64,000 nt of DNA from Rhizobium sp. Q54 (lineage in GTDB: Bacteria; Pseudomonadota; Alphaproteobacteria; Rhizobiales; Aestuariivirgaceae): positions 24,293 to 88,292 of the forward strand of contig CAMDBX010000006.1 in NCBI GenBank assembly GCA_945889445.1, in the 5' to 3' direction. The notes beneath the pieces were generated by a model. The model was given only the letters and a program-made list of their open reading frames with translations, searched no databases and was not told the DNA's origin. How positions within the stretch are numbered: the first letter of the stretch is position 1; the number at the start of each line of letters is the position of its first letter. Made by a program: the position numbers and the translations under genes. Below, in pieces: positions 17,504-27,212 of the stretch.

Positions 17504-18615
17504 CACTTGGCTCCGAACATGGGGTGGACCAGTGCGCCGTCCGTGGCGATCATGGTGCCCTTGACGCATTCATCGGCATCGTCGATCTTGAGCGTGCCGT
17601 CTTTCTGGATCATCAGGTCGAGGAAGTTGGCAAGGTTCTTGGCGAACAGCGGCGCGGCGTTGCCGGCAAGCTTGCCGGCAAGGTTCACCGTGCCGACGAT
17701 CTTGACGCCATTGTGCTCGACGATCTGGTCAGGCTTCGACAACGGGCAATTGCCGCCGCGCTCGACCGCGAGATCGACGATGATCGAGCCGGGCTTCATG
17801 CTCTCCACCATCTCCTGCGTGATCAGCACGGGTGCTGGCCGGCCGGGGATGAGTGCGGTGGTGATGATCACGTCCTGCGTCTTCACATGGGCCGCAACGA
17901 GGGCCGCCTGCTTGGCCTTGTCCTCGGCCGTCAGTTCCTTGGCATAGCCGCCGCTCGTTGCCGCATCGGCGATGTCGGCATAGACGAACTTGGCGCCCAG
18001 GCTCTTCACCTGCTCTTCCGTCGCCTTGCGCACGTCGGTGGCCGAGACGATGGCGCCGAGGCGGCGCGCCGTGGCGATGGCCTGCAGGCCCGCCACACCC
18101 ACGCCCATGATGAACACCTTGGCAGCAGGCACCGTGCCGGCCGCCGTCATCATCATCGGGAAGGCACGGGTGAAATGGAAGGCGGCGTCGATCACCGCCT
18201 TGTAGCCTGCGAGGTTGGCCTGCGACGACAGGATGTCCATCGATTGTGCGCGGGTGATGCGCGGCATCAACTCCATCGCAAAGGCGGTTACGCCTGACGC
18301 GGCAATGGCGTCGAGCCCTGCCTTGTCGCCATAAGGTTCAAGCCCACCCATGAGGATGGTACCGCGCTTCAGGGTTGCCAGAAGTTCGTCCGAGGGACGG
18401 CGGATGGTGAGAACCACATCCGCATCGCCGAACCCGCCGGGCACGATCTTGGCGCCGGCGGCCGCGAAGGCGTCATCGCTGATCGAGGCGCCTTTGCCGG
18501 CGCCCGCCTGCACGACGACTTCCGCACCCTTCTTGATGAAGGCCTTGACTGTGTCCGGGCTCGCCGCAACGCGGCTTTCCCCGGCGTGAGTTTCCGTGGG
18601 GACCGCGATTTTCAT
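17503..18615 (-). CDS. pntAA: NAD(P) transhydrogenase subunit alpha part 1
   Basis: 370 residues, the soluble NAD(H)-binding domain I related to alanine dehydrogenase. Motifs are [21 protein letters not shown] at the start, [20 protein letters not shown] for NAD, and [17 protein letters not shown] at 18615 (MKIAVPTE) is chosen over the track's TTG two codons upstream. It heads the pntAA-pntAB-pntB operon and follows the small oxidase-like gene by 10 bp. Confidence 0.96.
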   Translation of the reverse strand: MKIAVPTETHAGESRVAASPDTVKAFIKKGAEVVVQAGAGKGASISDDAFAAAGAKIVPGGFGDADVVLTIRRPSDELLATLKRGTILMGGLEPYGDKAGLDAIAASGVTAFAMELMPRITRAQSMDILSSQANLAGYKAVIDAAFHFTRAFPMMMTAAGTVPAAKVFIMGVGVAGLQAIATARRLGAIVSATDVRKATEEQVKSLGAKFVYADIADAATSGGYAKELTAEDKAKQAALVAAHVKTQDVIITTALIPGRPAPVLITQEMVESMKPGSIIVDLAVERGGNCPLSKPDQIVEHNGVKIVGTVNLAGKLAGNAAPLFAKNLANFLDLMIQKDGTLKIDDADECVKGTMIATDGALVHPMFGAK

Positions 18616-18625
18616 GTGCAATCCG

Positions 18626-18916
18626 TCAGCTCACCATGAAGGCCGTGAACAGGCCGAAAATCACCAGCCCGCCCACCGAGATATACCAGTTGTTGCCGGC
18701 CCTCAGGTCGACGATCAGCGCCAGCGCGCCAATGATGAGGCCGGCAAAGCCGATCAGCACATTGCCGTGCTCGATGAAGGCGAAGGCGCACAGCGCCACC
18801 ACCACGTAAAGGCAGAAAATGGTAGCCGCCACTGAGCCCTTTATGAAGCCCGCGTAGGTGGCATTCGCCGCCTCGTAATCCATCGCGCTGGACGTATGCG
18901 CGCCGTGCTCGGCCAT
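18626..18916 (-). CDS. aa3-type cytochrome c oxidase subunit IV-like protein
   Basis: 96 residues. MDYEAANATYAGFIKGSVAAT and two or three hydrophobic helices match the short bacterial subunit IV family. GGGGGA lies five bases before the ATG at 18916. It is 10 bp upstream of pntAA and likely co-transcribed, an arrangement common in alphaproteobacteria. It may assist an oxidase complex or have been named by similarity only. The 282-bp gap upstream (18917-19198) holds no gene I can support. Confidence 0.75.
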   Translation of the reverse strand: MAEHGAHTSSAMDYEAANATYAGFIKGSVAATIFCLYVVVALCAFAFIEHGNVLIGFAGLIIGALALIVDLRAGNNWYISVGGLVIFGLFTAFMVS

Positions 18917-19198
18917 TGATTCCCCCAAAAGCTAGAAAGTTGTTTCTGCTGCGTTTGTAGCCACTCCCGCCCAGTGCCGCAAGCGGTGCGGCTTTACGCG
19001 CGGCGAACCGTCACGCGAACCGGGTTCTCGCTTCTAAACTAATGAAATATCGACAGATTCAGACATGCCATGGCCATTCAGGTAAGCCGCTTGACCCTGC
19101 GCGAAGCTGTCTCACGACCCCCGATAAAAGGCTAGTTCAGGCTCGCCCTCCCCGGCGCGCGCCCCGCAACGGCGCGTCCGGCGCGCGGCGGCCAGCGG

Positions 19199-20977
19199 TC
19201 ACATCCTCTCCAACTCGTCGATCATGCCGGAGATCACCGACAGACCCTTGTCCCAGAACTGGGGGTCCGCCGCATCGAGCCCGAACGGGCGCAGCAGGTC
19301 GGAGTGGTGCTTGGTGCCGCCCGCCTTCAGCATCTCGAAGTACTTGTCCTGGAAGCCCTGCTCGCTCTCGCGATAGCGGGCATAAAGCGAATTCACCAGG
19401 CAGTCGCCGAAAGCATAGGCATAGACATAGAAGGGCGAGTGGATGAAGTGCGGGATATAGGTCCAGAAGGTCTCGTAACCCGGGCCGAAGGCGATGGCGT
19501 CACCCAGGCTCTCGTGCTGCACCTCCATCCAGATGGCATTGATCTGCTCCGGAGTAAGCTCGCCCGCCTTGCGCGCCTCATGCACCTTGCGCTCGAAGGT
19601 ATAGAAGGCGATCTGGCGCACCACCGTGTTGATCATGTCCTCCACCTTGGAGGCGAGCAGGATCTTGCGCTTGGCCGGGTCCGTGGTCTTGGCCAGCATG
19701 GCCTGGAAGGTCAGCATTTCGCCGAACACGCTTGCCGTCTCGGCCAGCGTCAGCGGCGTGGAGGCCATGAGAGCACCCTGCTTCGCCGCCAGCACCTGGT
19801 GCACGCCATGGCCCAGCTCATGGGCAAGCGTCATCACGTCCCTGGTCTTGCCAAGGTAGTTGAGCAGCACATAGGGGTGCGCTGAAGGAACCGTCGGATG
19901 CGCGAAGGCGCCCGGCGCCTTGCCCGGCCGCGACGGCGCGTCGATCCAGCGCTTGTCGAAGAAGTCCTTGGCGATGGACGCCATCTCGGGTGCAAATTGT
20001 CCGTAGGCCGACAAAACCATCTCCTGCGCATCCGCCCACGGCACCTCGCGCGTGTCTTCCGCCGGCAGCGGCGCATTGCGGTCCCAATGCATCAGCTTGT
20101 CCTTGCCCAGCCACTTCGCCTTCATGCGGTAATAGCGGTGCGAGATCTGCGCATAGTTGCGCCTGACCGACTCGACCAGTGCGGCCACCACCTCGGGCTC
20201 CACGCGGTTCGACAGGTGCCGCGCATCCGAGATGTCCTTGAAGCCGCGCCAGCGGTCGGAGATGTCCTTGTCCTTGGCCAGCGTATTGGTGATGAGCGTG
20301 AACAGCTTGATGTTCGCGCCAAAGGTCTTGGCGAGCGCTTCCGAACCCTTGCGGCGCTTGGCCTCGTCAGGGCTCTGCATCAGGTTCAGCGTCGGCTCGA
20401 GGCTCAGCATCTCGCCGTCCACCTCGAAGCGCAAACCCGCCATGGTCTCGTCGAACAGCCGGTTGAAGGCGGAGGACGATGTCTGCGACTTCTCAAGGAA
20501 CAGTTCCTCCAGCTTGTCGTCCAGCTGATAGGGCTTCTCCATGCGCAGGTTCTCGATCCACGGGCGGTAATGCGCCAGTGCGGGAACCTTCATCGCCTGC
20601 TCCAGCGCCGCATCGTCGATGCGGTTCAACTCGAGTTCGAAGAACAGCAGCAGCGTCGAGATCTCGGTGAGCTTCGCGGACACGTCACCATAGAACTTGC
20701 CGCGCTGTGAATCGGTGGTGTCGCCCACGTAATAGAGTTGCGCATAGGAACCGATGCGGCCGAGCAGGTCCGAGAGCGCTTCGTAGTCCTTCAGCGCGGC
20801 CGCGAGGTCTTCCCCGGAAAGTGACGCGAGCCTGCCGCGATATTTTTCCGCAAAGGCCCTGGCCAATTCTTCGCCCCGCTTCATGTCGCCTGCGAACTTC
20901 GGGTCTTCCGGCGAGGCGTAGAGGTCGGCGAGGTTCCACTCGGGAAGCGGTCCAAGCGTCTGGGCGGCAGCGGTCAT
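19199..20977 (-). CDS. pepF: Oligoendopeptidase F-type M3 metallopeptidase
   Basis: 592 residues. The HExxH zinc site is AHELGHGVHQ (around residue 390), with the third ligand glutamate in ETASVFGEML about 25 residues later. The N-terminal oligopeptidase F region opens with LGPLPEWNLADLYASPEDPKF. No signal peptide is seen, so it is cytoplasmic. It trims short peptides, probably 7-17 residues long. It is monocistronic by position. Confidence 0.93.
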   Translation of the reverse strand: MTAAAQTLGPLPEWNLADLYASPEDPKFAGDMKRGEELARAFAEKYRGRLASLSGEDLAAALKDYEALSDLLGRIGSYAQLYYVGDTTDSQRGKFYGDVSAKLTEISTLLLFFELELNRIDDAALEQAMKVPALAHYRPWIENLRMEKPYQLDDKLEELFLEKSQTSSSAFNRLFDETMAGLRFEVDGEMLSLEPTLNLMQSPDEAKRRKGSEALAKTFGANIKLFTLITNTLAKDKDISDRWRGFKDISDARHLSNRVEPEVVAALVESVRRNYAQISHRYYRMKAKWLGKDKLMHWDRNAPLPAEDTREVPWADAQEMVLSAYGQFAPEMASIAKDFFDKRWIDAPSRPGKAPGAFAHPTVPSAHPYVLLNYLGKTRDVMTLAHELGHGVHQVLAAKQGALMASTPLTLAETASVFGEMLTFQAMLAKTTDPAKRKILLASKVEDMINTVVRQIAFYTFERKVHEARKAGELTPEQINAIWMEVQHESLGDAIAFGPGYETFWTYIPHFIHSPFYVYAYAFGDCLVNSLYARYRESEQGFQDKYFEMLKAGGTKHHSDLLRPFGLDAADPQFWDKGLSVISGMIDELERM

Positions 20978-21106
20978 GGTTTGGTCCTTCGCAAAGCGTG
21001 AGTGGCTGATATGGCGCAGCCCATGGCCTTCGGCAACCCGGCACGCATTAAATTGGCGTCATGCGGCCGGTTTCACTTTGCCCCGGCTTGTCTCGACGGC
21101 CTTGCT

Positions 21107-21175
21107 GTCTTCTCCCGCTCCTTTAGCGGGAGAAGAAGGGACCCGTTGCGGGTCGCAACGGGGAGATGAGGGAAA
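21107..21175 (+). repeat. Extragenic palindromic repeat family A, copy A1
   Basis: A hairpin unit CTCCCGCTCC...GCGGGAG, then AGAAGGGACC, then CCCGTTGCG...CGCAACGGG and GATGAGGGAA. An inverted copy lies 30 bp away and a direct copy at 32675. It sits in the 402-bp gap between pepF and the P-type ATPase, which has no other feature apart from copies A2 and B3. Confidence 0.7.
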
Positions 21176-21203
21176 GCAGACGATCTCTCTTCCGGAGCCG
21201 GCA

Positions 21204-21262
21204 TTCCCTCACCTCCCCCAACTCCGTTGGGGCCCCTTCCTCTCCCGCTGCGCGGGGGAGGA
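21204..21262 (-). repeat. Extragenic palindromic repeat family A, copy A2 (inverted)
   Basis: Read on the minus strand it gives CCCCCGCGCAGCGGGAGAGG, AAGGGGCCCCAACGGAGTTGGGG and GAGGTGAGGGA, the same order of elements as copy A1 but in opposite orientation. Confidence 0.65.
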
Positions 21263-21302
21263 CGACGGGTTCGCCCTACCCCTCGGGATCGACAGGTGCT
21301 TG

Positions 21303-21363
21303 TCCGGGGCATCTTCCATCCTGGCAACCAAAGAGGATGCGCGGATCACGTCCGCGCAAGGAG
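21303..21363 (+). repeat. Extragenic bipartite palindromic repeat, copy B3
   Basis: GATGCGCGG-ATCACGT-CCGCGCAAGG preceded by TCTTCCATCCTGGCAACCAAAGAG. It is nearly identical in its right half to copy B4 at 40312. Confidence 0.65.
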
Positions 21364-21379
21364 AGAACCCGGGTGAAGT

Positions 21380-23191
21380 CTACCGCAATGCCCTGAGCGC
21401 GTTGAGGATCACCGCCACGTCGATGGCCTCCTGCAGCAGCGCACCTTCCACCACCGTGATGTAGCCGAAGGCCGCCGCGATCATCGCTGCAAAAGACATG
21501 CCCAGCCCGGCGAGAACGCTCTGCACCGCGATGGCACGCGCCCTTCGCGCAGCGGCGAGTCCCTCCGCCAGCCGCGTCAGGTCATCGACCAGCAGCACCG
21601 CGTCGGCGGATTCGGTGGCGGCCGCCGAACCCGTGGCACCCATCGAGATGCCGACGTCGGCCACTGCAAGGGCGGGCGCATCGTTCACGCCGTCACCCAC
21701 CATCAGGGTTATACCCGACTGGCGCTCGGCGCGCACGATCGCCACTTTCTCTTCCGGCTTCAATTCCCCGCGCAAAAGGTCGAGGCCCAGCCCCTCGCCG
21801 ATTCTGTCCACCACGGCCTGCGCGTCGCCCGAGGCCAGCACGATGCGCTTGATGCCCGCCTGCCGCAGCTTCTGCAGCGCCAGCGGCGTTTCGGGCCGCA
21901 CCGCATCGGCCAGCAGAAAATGCCCGGCAAGTCGCCCGGAAACGGCCAATGCCGCCAGCGCCGTTCCCGGCTCACGCTCCGGCCGCGGCAAGGCGGGCAG
22001 GCCGAGCTTGCGCGCCACGAAATCATGCCCGCCCACAATCACCCGGTGACCTTCGACGATACCCTCCAGCCCCTCGCCCGCCGTCTCGTGAACGTCCTGC
22101 GGATAGGCGAGCGTGAGGCCGCGGGCCTGTGCCGCCGCCACGATGGAGGCCGCCGTCACATGCGCTGAGGCCTGTTCGAGCGAGGCGGCAAGCCGCAGCA
22201 TCTCGTCGGCCTGCCAATGCGCGGCGGGAATGATGCCGCCAAGTTCGGCGCGCCCCCTGGTGAGCGTGCCCGTCTTGTCGATGACGAGGTTCACCGCCCG
22301 CGCCATGGTCTCCAGCACCGGGCCGCCCTTCATCAGCACGCCGCGCCGCGCTGCCTTTCCCATGCCGGCGATGATGGCCACCGGCACGGCGAGGATGAGC
22401 GGGCACGGCGTCGCCGAGACGAGCACGGCCAGCATGCGAATGTGGTCGCCGGTCAAATACCAGGTGCCCCCCGCCAGTGCGACGGTGACGAACAGGAACA
22501 CCAGCGCATAGCGGTCAGCCAATCGCACCATCGGCGCTTTCGCCGCCTGTGCCGCCTGCACGAGGCGCACGATGCCGGCATAGGTGCTCTCCGACGCCGG
22601 CCGTGTGGCCACCATGTCGAAGGCCGTGTCGAGCGAGCGCGCGCCGGATTGCACCTCCTGCCCTTCACTGCTCTTAACCGGAACGGATTCGCCCGTCAGC
22701 GCCGCCATGTCGAGCAGGGCCCGGCCATTGCTCACCCGCCCGTCCACGGGCACGATATCACCCTGGCGGATCAGCAACCGGTCGCCCGGCCGGATGGCGT
22801 CGATGGCCACTTCCTCGAGGTTCCCGGCGCTGTAGCGCAGCGCCGTCTTTGGAACCCGTGCCAGCAGCGCCTTCATGTCGGCCCGCGCGCGGTTGGCGGC
22901 ATAGTCTTCCAGCAGCTGACCGCCGGCATACATCAGCGCCACCACGCCCGCTGCCAGCGTTTCGCCAAAAGCGAGCGCCGCCGAGATCGATATGCCCGCT
23001 ACGAGGTCGAGCCCCACCTCGCCCTTGATCAGCGAGGTGACGATCTCAAACAGCAGCACCGAGAGGACGGCGCCAGCCGCAACGCCCCAGATCCAGCTCT
23101 GATAGGCGCCAAGACCCGCATAGGGCGCGAGCAGCCCGCCAGCGAGGCCGGCCACGGCGATGGCGAACAGTGTGATGCGAAGCGGGTTCAA
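21380..23191 (-). CDS. Heavy-metal-translocating P1B-type ATPase
   Basis: 603 residues. DKTGTLT holds the phosphorylated aspartate, LTGESVPV the actuator loop, and MVGDGVNDAPALAVADVGI the hinge. The ion-path motif in the sixth helix is TPC (SATPCPLILAVPVA) rather than the CPC of copper pumps. No N-terminal metal-binding domain is present, and the usual SEHPLA reads SAHVTA. It is somewhat shorter than typical P1B pumps. The TPC type suggests a divalent metal rather than copper, but specificity is uncertain. No metal-responsive regulator is adjacent. Confidence 0.9.
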   Translation of the reverse strand: MNPLRITLFAIAVAGLAGGLLAPYAGLGAYQSWIWGVAAGAVLSVLLFEIVTSLIKGEVGLDLVAGISISAALAFGETLAAGVVALMYAGGQLLEDYAANRARADMKALLARVPKTALRYSAGNLEEVAIDAIRPGDRLLIRQGDIVPVDGRVSNGRALLDMAALTGESVPVKSSEGQEVQSGARSLDTAFDMVATRPASESTYAGIVRLVQAAQAAKAPMVRLADRYALVFLFVTVALAGGTWYLTGDHIRMLAVLVSATPCPLILAVPVAIIAGMGKAARRGVLMKGGPVLETMARAVNLVIDKTGTLTRGRAELGGIIPAAHWQADEMLRLAASLEQASAHVTAASIVAAAQARGLTLAYPQDVHETAGEGLEGIVEGHRVIVGGHDFVARKLGLPALPRPEREPGTALAALAVSGRLAGHFLLADAVRPETPLALQKLRQAGIKRIVLASGDAQAVVDRIGEGLGLDLLRGELKPEEKVAIVRAERQSGITLMVGDGVNDAPALAVADVGISMGATGSAAATESADAVLLVDDLTRLAEGLAAARRARAIAVQSVLAGLGMSFAAMIAAAFGYITVVEGALLQEAIDVAVILNALRALR

Positions 23192-23433
23192 GAATTCTCC
23201 TCCAAGTTGCCGAGTTTGCCACTCTGTTCTGCAAGCACCATGACACGGATCAAAATCGACCTTTTTTCAATCGATTGCGAGTGTCTCCAAACGTGGCTCC
23301 GCATTAACAGCGCCTTTACCCTTCCCTGTCACCTTGAGTGTCAGGAAGAGGCGAGTCGCTGCCCAGCCCGGATGCTCGGTCCGGGTCGCCTTGTCCGCCG
23401 AAAGAAACAATCAAAGAAGAAGACCACAGGCGC

Positions 23434-24939
23434 ATGGCTGTCCGCGTTCTCATCGTCGAAGACGATCCGGCTCAACGAAGAATCCTCGAGGAAATGGTGC
23501 GCCGCTTCGGCTGCGACCCGATGCCGGTCGATGGGGGCCTGAAGGCTCTGGAGGTGCTGAAAAGCCAGTCCGGCGGCACCATCGAACTGGTCATCCTCGA
23601 TCTCAACATGCCGGAAATGACCGGCCTCGAGTTCCTCGAGCGCATGCAGGCGATCCGTGGCGACCTGCCGGTCATCGTGCAGACCGCCCAGGGCTCGATC
23701 GAAACCGTCATCAAGGCGATGCGCGCCGGAGCGGATGATTTCGTGGTGAAGCCGGTGAGCCCGGAGCGCCTGAAGGTCTCGGTCCAGAACCTGCTGAAGG
23801 TCAATGCCCTCACCGAAGAGGTGAAGCGGCTGAACAAGAAGGTGGGCGGCGCCCTCCGCTTCTCCGACCTCATCGCCTCCTCTCCCGCCATGGCCAATGT
23901 GCTCCGTCTTGGCCGCCGTGGCGCCCAGTCAAACATCCCGATGCTGATCGAAGGCGAATCCGGTGTCGGCAAGGAAATGATCGCCCGCGCCATTCAGGGC
24001 GAGAGCGAGCGGGCAGGTCGCCCCTTTATCGCCGTCAACTGCGGCGCCATCCCCGAAAACCTCGTTGAATCGATCCTGTTCGGCCATGAGAAGGGCGCCT
24101 TCACCGGCGCCACGTCGAAGCACATGGGCAAGTTTCAGGAGGCTGACGGCGGCACGCTGTTCCTCGACGAGGTTGCCGAGTTGCCGCTCGACATGCAGGT
24201 GAAGCTGCTGCGCGCCATCCAGGAAGGCGAGGTCGACCCCGTGGGTTCGCGTCGCCCGGTCAAGGTCAACATCCGGCTGATTTCGGCCACCAACCGCAAC
24301 ATGATCGAAATGGTGAAGGCCGGCCAGTTCCGCGAGGACCTCTATTACCGCCTGAACGTCTTCCCCGTCATGGTGCCGCCGCTGCGCGACCGCAAGGAAG
24401 ACATTCCGGCCCTTGTCGATCACTTCGTCACCCGCTTCGCCGCCGAGGAAGGCCGCAAGGTGCGCGGCATCACGCCCGAGGCGCTGGGGCTGCTCAAGGC
24501 CTATTCATGGCCCGGCAACGTCCGCCAACTCGAGAATACCGTGTTCCGCGCCATGGTTCTGTGCGAGGGCGGCCGGCTCGACATCGAGGACTTCCCGCAG
24601 GTCGCCTCCCTGGTTGAAGGCTACGAGATCAGGATCCCACCGGCCCCGCAGCTGGCACCCAAGCCGGCATTGCCGCAGGGTGCGGCTGCCATCGCCGGTG
24701 GCGCATCCGTGCCCAAGGGCGGCACCGCAGTCGCCGACGGCGTCGCCTTCGGCATTGCGGTGGTCACCGACGGCGGTCATATCCGCAAGCTCGAGGAGGT
24801 CGAGGCCGACATGATCCGTCTGGCGCTGGCGCGTTATCAGGGCCAGATGTCGGAGGTTGCCCGCAAATTGGGCATCGGCCGGTCGACGCTGTACCGCCGC
24901 ATGAAGGACCTCGGTCTGGACGAAGCGGCCACTGGATAA
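23434..24939 (+). CDS. NtrC-class sigma54-dependent response regulator
   Basis: 501 residues in three domains. The receiver (1-120) has acidic pair EDD at 9-11 and phospho-acceptor Asp56 in VILDLNMPEMTG. The AAA+ domain has Walker A GESGVGKE, the sigma54-contact loop GAFTGAT and GGTLFLDEV. The C-terminal Fis-type helix-turn-helix is MSEVARKLGIGRSTLYRRMKDLG. All parts for activating sigma54 promoters are intact. The track ORF begins 32 codons earlier; ATG 23434 begins the receiver. The partner kinase is not in the window. The 242-bp gap upstream has TTAA-N7-TTTA, a weak CtrA-like site. Confidence 0.93.
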   Translation: MAVRVLIVEDDPAQRRILEEMVRRFGCDPMPVDGGLKALEVLKSQSGGTIELVILDLNMPEMTGLEFLERMQAIRGDLPVIVQTAQGSIETVIKAMRAGADDFVVKPVSPERLKVSVQNLLKVNALTEEVKRLNKKVGGALRFSDLIASSPAMANVLRLGRRGAQSNIPMLIEGESGVGKEMIARAIQGESERAGRPFIAVNCGAIPENLVESILFGHEKGAFTGATSKHMGKFQEADGGTLFLDEVAELPLDMQVKLLRAIQEGEVDPVGSRRPVKVNIRLISATNRNMIEMVKAGQFREDLYYRLNVFPVMVPPLRDRKEDIPALVDHFVTRFAAEEGRKVRGITPEALGLLKAYSWPGNVRQLENTVFRAMVLCEGGRLDIEDFPQVASLVEGYEIRIPPAPQLAPKPALPQGAAAIAGGASVPKGGTAVADGVAFGIAVVTDGGHIRKLEEVEADMIRLALARYQGQMSEVARKLGIGRSTLYRRMKDLGLDEAATG

Positions 24940-24984
24940 TACCTACGCCTCGGTTGCGGCAAAATACTTGCAATTGAGTGTGAT

Positions 24985-25013
24985 TTGACATTCTGTCCCG
25001 CCGGCGCTGTTAA
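24985..25013 (+). promoter_or_regulatory. Sigma70-type promoter for the L,D-transpeptidase gene
   Basis: Perfect -35 TTGACA, a 17-bp spacer and -10 TGTTAA, placed 36 bp before the ATG. It is the best housekeeping promoter match I found by eye in the window. Confidence 0.55.
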
Positions 25014-25048
25014 GAACGCCGGGACGTAAGCGGCGCGCAGGTGGGTTG

Positions 25049-26944
25049 ATGAAGACGATTGTGAAGTCGAGTGTGGTTGCGGTGATGGCCGCGCTGCTGC
25101 TGTCCGGCACGGCCCCGGCCGAGGCCGCCTCAAAGACGCAGAAGCCCGCCTTCCTCGACAAGCTTTTCAGCAATTCGGGCAGCAAGCCCACCAAGAAGCG
25201 CCGCACGATGTTCGGCAGCTTCAAGGACAACCCCTCCTACATGGAGGTCGATCCGGCCCCTCGCAAGTCCAGCAAGCGCAGCAAGGTCAGGCTCGTCGAT
25301 GCCGATCCCGGCGGCGATGCGGGCTACGGGATGGGCAACCTCACCTATGTGCCGCCCAAGCTCGTGCCGATGGGCGGTATCGCCCTCAGTGATGCTGCGC
25401 CCGCCGATCCGGCAGCCGCCGCCATCCACAGCCAGCTCATCTCGGCAGTCCCGTCGCTGCGTGTGCTGCCGGCAACGCGCGATGCGCTGCTGGCCCAGTA
25501 TGCCGCGCAGGCCTATCGGCCGATCTGGCTGAAGGACGGCAAGCTCACCGACCGCGGCAAGGACGTGCTGCAGCTGCTCGCCGCCGCCGGCGAGGAAGGG
25601 CTGGAGCCGCAGTCCTACCTGCCCACCGGCCTCGCCAGCTTTGCCTCTCCGCTACCCGAATATGATCAGGCCGCCATGGCGCGCCTCGACATCGACCTCT
25701 CCGCCGCCGCGCTGCGCTATGCCCGGGATGCCTCGGGCGGCCAGTTCGACCCCGCCCGCCTGTCACGCTACCATGACGTGGCACCGCCCTGGGTGGCGCC
25801 CGACCAGGCGCTCAGGGTCATCGCCTTCTCGCCCTTCGCGGCGGACTACCTCCGCGGCCTCAACCCCACCCATCCCGCCTATGGCACGATGAAAAAGGCG
25901 CTCGCGGACCTTCGCGCCATCGAGGCCGAGCCCAGGGACGACAAGATCGCCGACGGCGACATCGTCAAGAAGGGCGGCAGCGACGCGCGCATTCCCGCCG
26001 TGCGCACCCGCCTGGCAGAATTGGGCTTCACCGCCGAGCCGGCCGACGAGGCCGACCCGTACCTGCTCGACGCCGAACTTTCCGTGCAGCTGCGCCTGTT
26101 CCAGAAGCAGGCAGGCGTGCGCGTCAGCGGGGCGCTGGGGCCGCAGACCGTGACCGCTCTCAACAACGCCGGCTCCGGTGGCAGCATCGACAAGCTGCTC
26201 GACAACATGGAGCGCCTGCGCTGGCTGCCGCGCGATCTCGGCAAGCGCTATGTCTTCGTCAACCAGCCCGCCTTCGAGGCCAGCGTCATGAAGGACGGCA
26301 AGCCCGAGTGGACGACCCGCGTCATCGTCGGCAAGCCCGATACCCAGACCTCGGTGTTCCACGACGAAATGGAAATGGTGGTGTTCAACCCCTCCTGGGG
26401 CGTGCCGCCGTCGATCATCGCCAATGAATACCTGCCGAAGCTGCGCAACGATCCGGGCTACCTCGACCGGCTGGGCTTCAAGGTGGTGACCCAGCAGGGC
26501 AAGGTCGTGCCGTCTAGCTCGGTCAGCTGGTGGGAATATGGTTCCAAGGTGCCCTATGGCATCCAGCAGCCACCGGGAGAGAAGAACGCCCTGGGCGAGC
26601 TCAAGTTCCTGTTCCCCAACTCGCATGACATCTACATGCACGACACGCCCTCGCGCGAGTTGTTCGAGAAGGACATGCGGGCCTTCAGCCACGGCTGCGT
26701 GCGCGTCCAGGATCCGCGCAAGTTCGCCTCCGTGGTGCTCGGCATCACGCCGGAAGAGGTTGCCGCCAAGGTCGAGAGCAGGGACAGCACGACAGTGCGG
26801 CTGAAGGAAAAGCTGCCGGTCCACATCACCTATTTCACCGCCTGGCCGGACGCTGCCGGAAACATGGTCTATTTCAACGACATCTATGGCCGTGACCGCA
26901 CCCTCGAGATCGCCCGCTCGGCGACCCTCGTGGCCCAGCGCTGA
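25049..26944 (+). CDS. Periplasmic L,D-transpeptidase, YcbB-like
   Basis: 631 residues from ATG 25049 (the track begins at the preceding TTG). A signal peptide (to about APAEAA) is followed by a basic linker, a YcbB-type scaffold domain, a peptidoglycan-binding domain (PAVRTRLAELGF...LRLFQKQAGV) and the YkuD catalytic domain. The catalytic motif is SHGCVRVQDP near residue 550, with the HD of MHDTPSRELF upstream. It forms 3-3 crosslinks in peptidoglycan or attaches proteins to it. A good sigma70 promoter precedes it. It stands between the NtrC-type regulator and the DUF882 gene, all on the plus strand. Confidence 0.92.
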   Translation: MKTIVKSSVVAVMAALLLSGTAPAEAASKTQKPAFLDKLFSNSGSKPTKKRRTMFGSFKDNPSYMEVDPAPRKSSKRSKVRLVDADPGGDAGYGMGNLTYVPPKLVPMGGIALSDAAPADPAAAAIHSQLISAVPSLRVLPATRDALLAQYAAQAYRPIWLKDGKLTDRGKDVLQLLAAAGEEGLEPQSYLPTGLASFASPLPEYDQAAMARLDIDLSAAALRYARDASGGQFDPARLSRYHDVAPPWVAPDQALRVIAFSPFAADYLRGLNPTHPAYGTMKKALADLRAIEAEPRDDKIADGDIVKKGGSDARIPAVRTRLAELGFTAEPADEADPYLLDAELSVQLRLFQKQAGVRVSGALGPQTVTALNNAGSGGSIDKLLDNMERLRWLPRDLGKRYVFVNQPAFEASVMKDGKPEWTTRVIVGKPDTQTSVFHDEMEMVVFNPSWGVPPSIIANEYLPKLRNDPGYLDRLGFKVVTQQGKVVPSSSVSWWEYGSKVPYGIQQPPGEKNALGELKFLFPNSHDIYMHDTPSRELFEKDMRAFSHGCVRVQDPRKFASVVLGITPEEVAAKVESRDSTTVRLKEKLPVHITYFTAWPDAAGNMVYFNDIYGRDRTLEIARSATLVAQR

Positions 26945-27011
26945 GCGCCGGGCCCTTCGAAGGCGACAAGATCTACAACCCAGAGTTATTGACGATGCGC
27001 CCCCTGGCTCG

Positions 27012-27026
27012 TTAAGCCGCTGTTAA
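27012..27026 (+). promoter_or_regulatory. CtrA-like binding site TTAA-N7-TTAA
   Basis: TTAAGCCGCTGTTAA is an exact TTAA-N7-TTAA match, 187 bp upstream of the DUF882 gene and 17 bp downstream of a TTGACG element that could be a -35 box. CATAACCATT follows and resembles the TTAACCAT half-site. Confidence 0.45.
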
Positions 27027-27212
27027 ACATAACCATTTACCATTCCTGAAAAGCCGCCTCATGGTGGCCTCAATCTTGTTTGAAACGCGGTAACAGTGTA
27101 AGCCGAAACCGGATCGGGATTGGCAGGCCGCACAGGCACCAGAGGAACCGGATCAACCGGTTGTAAGTGGGGTATGGGTTTGGACTGCAGGGAAGCCGGA
27201 CTTCGCAACTTG

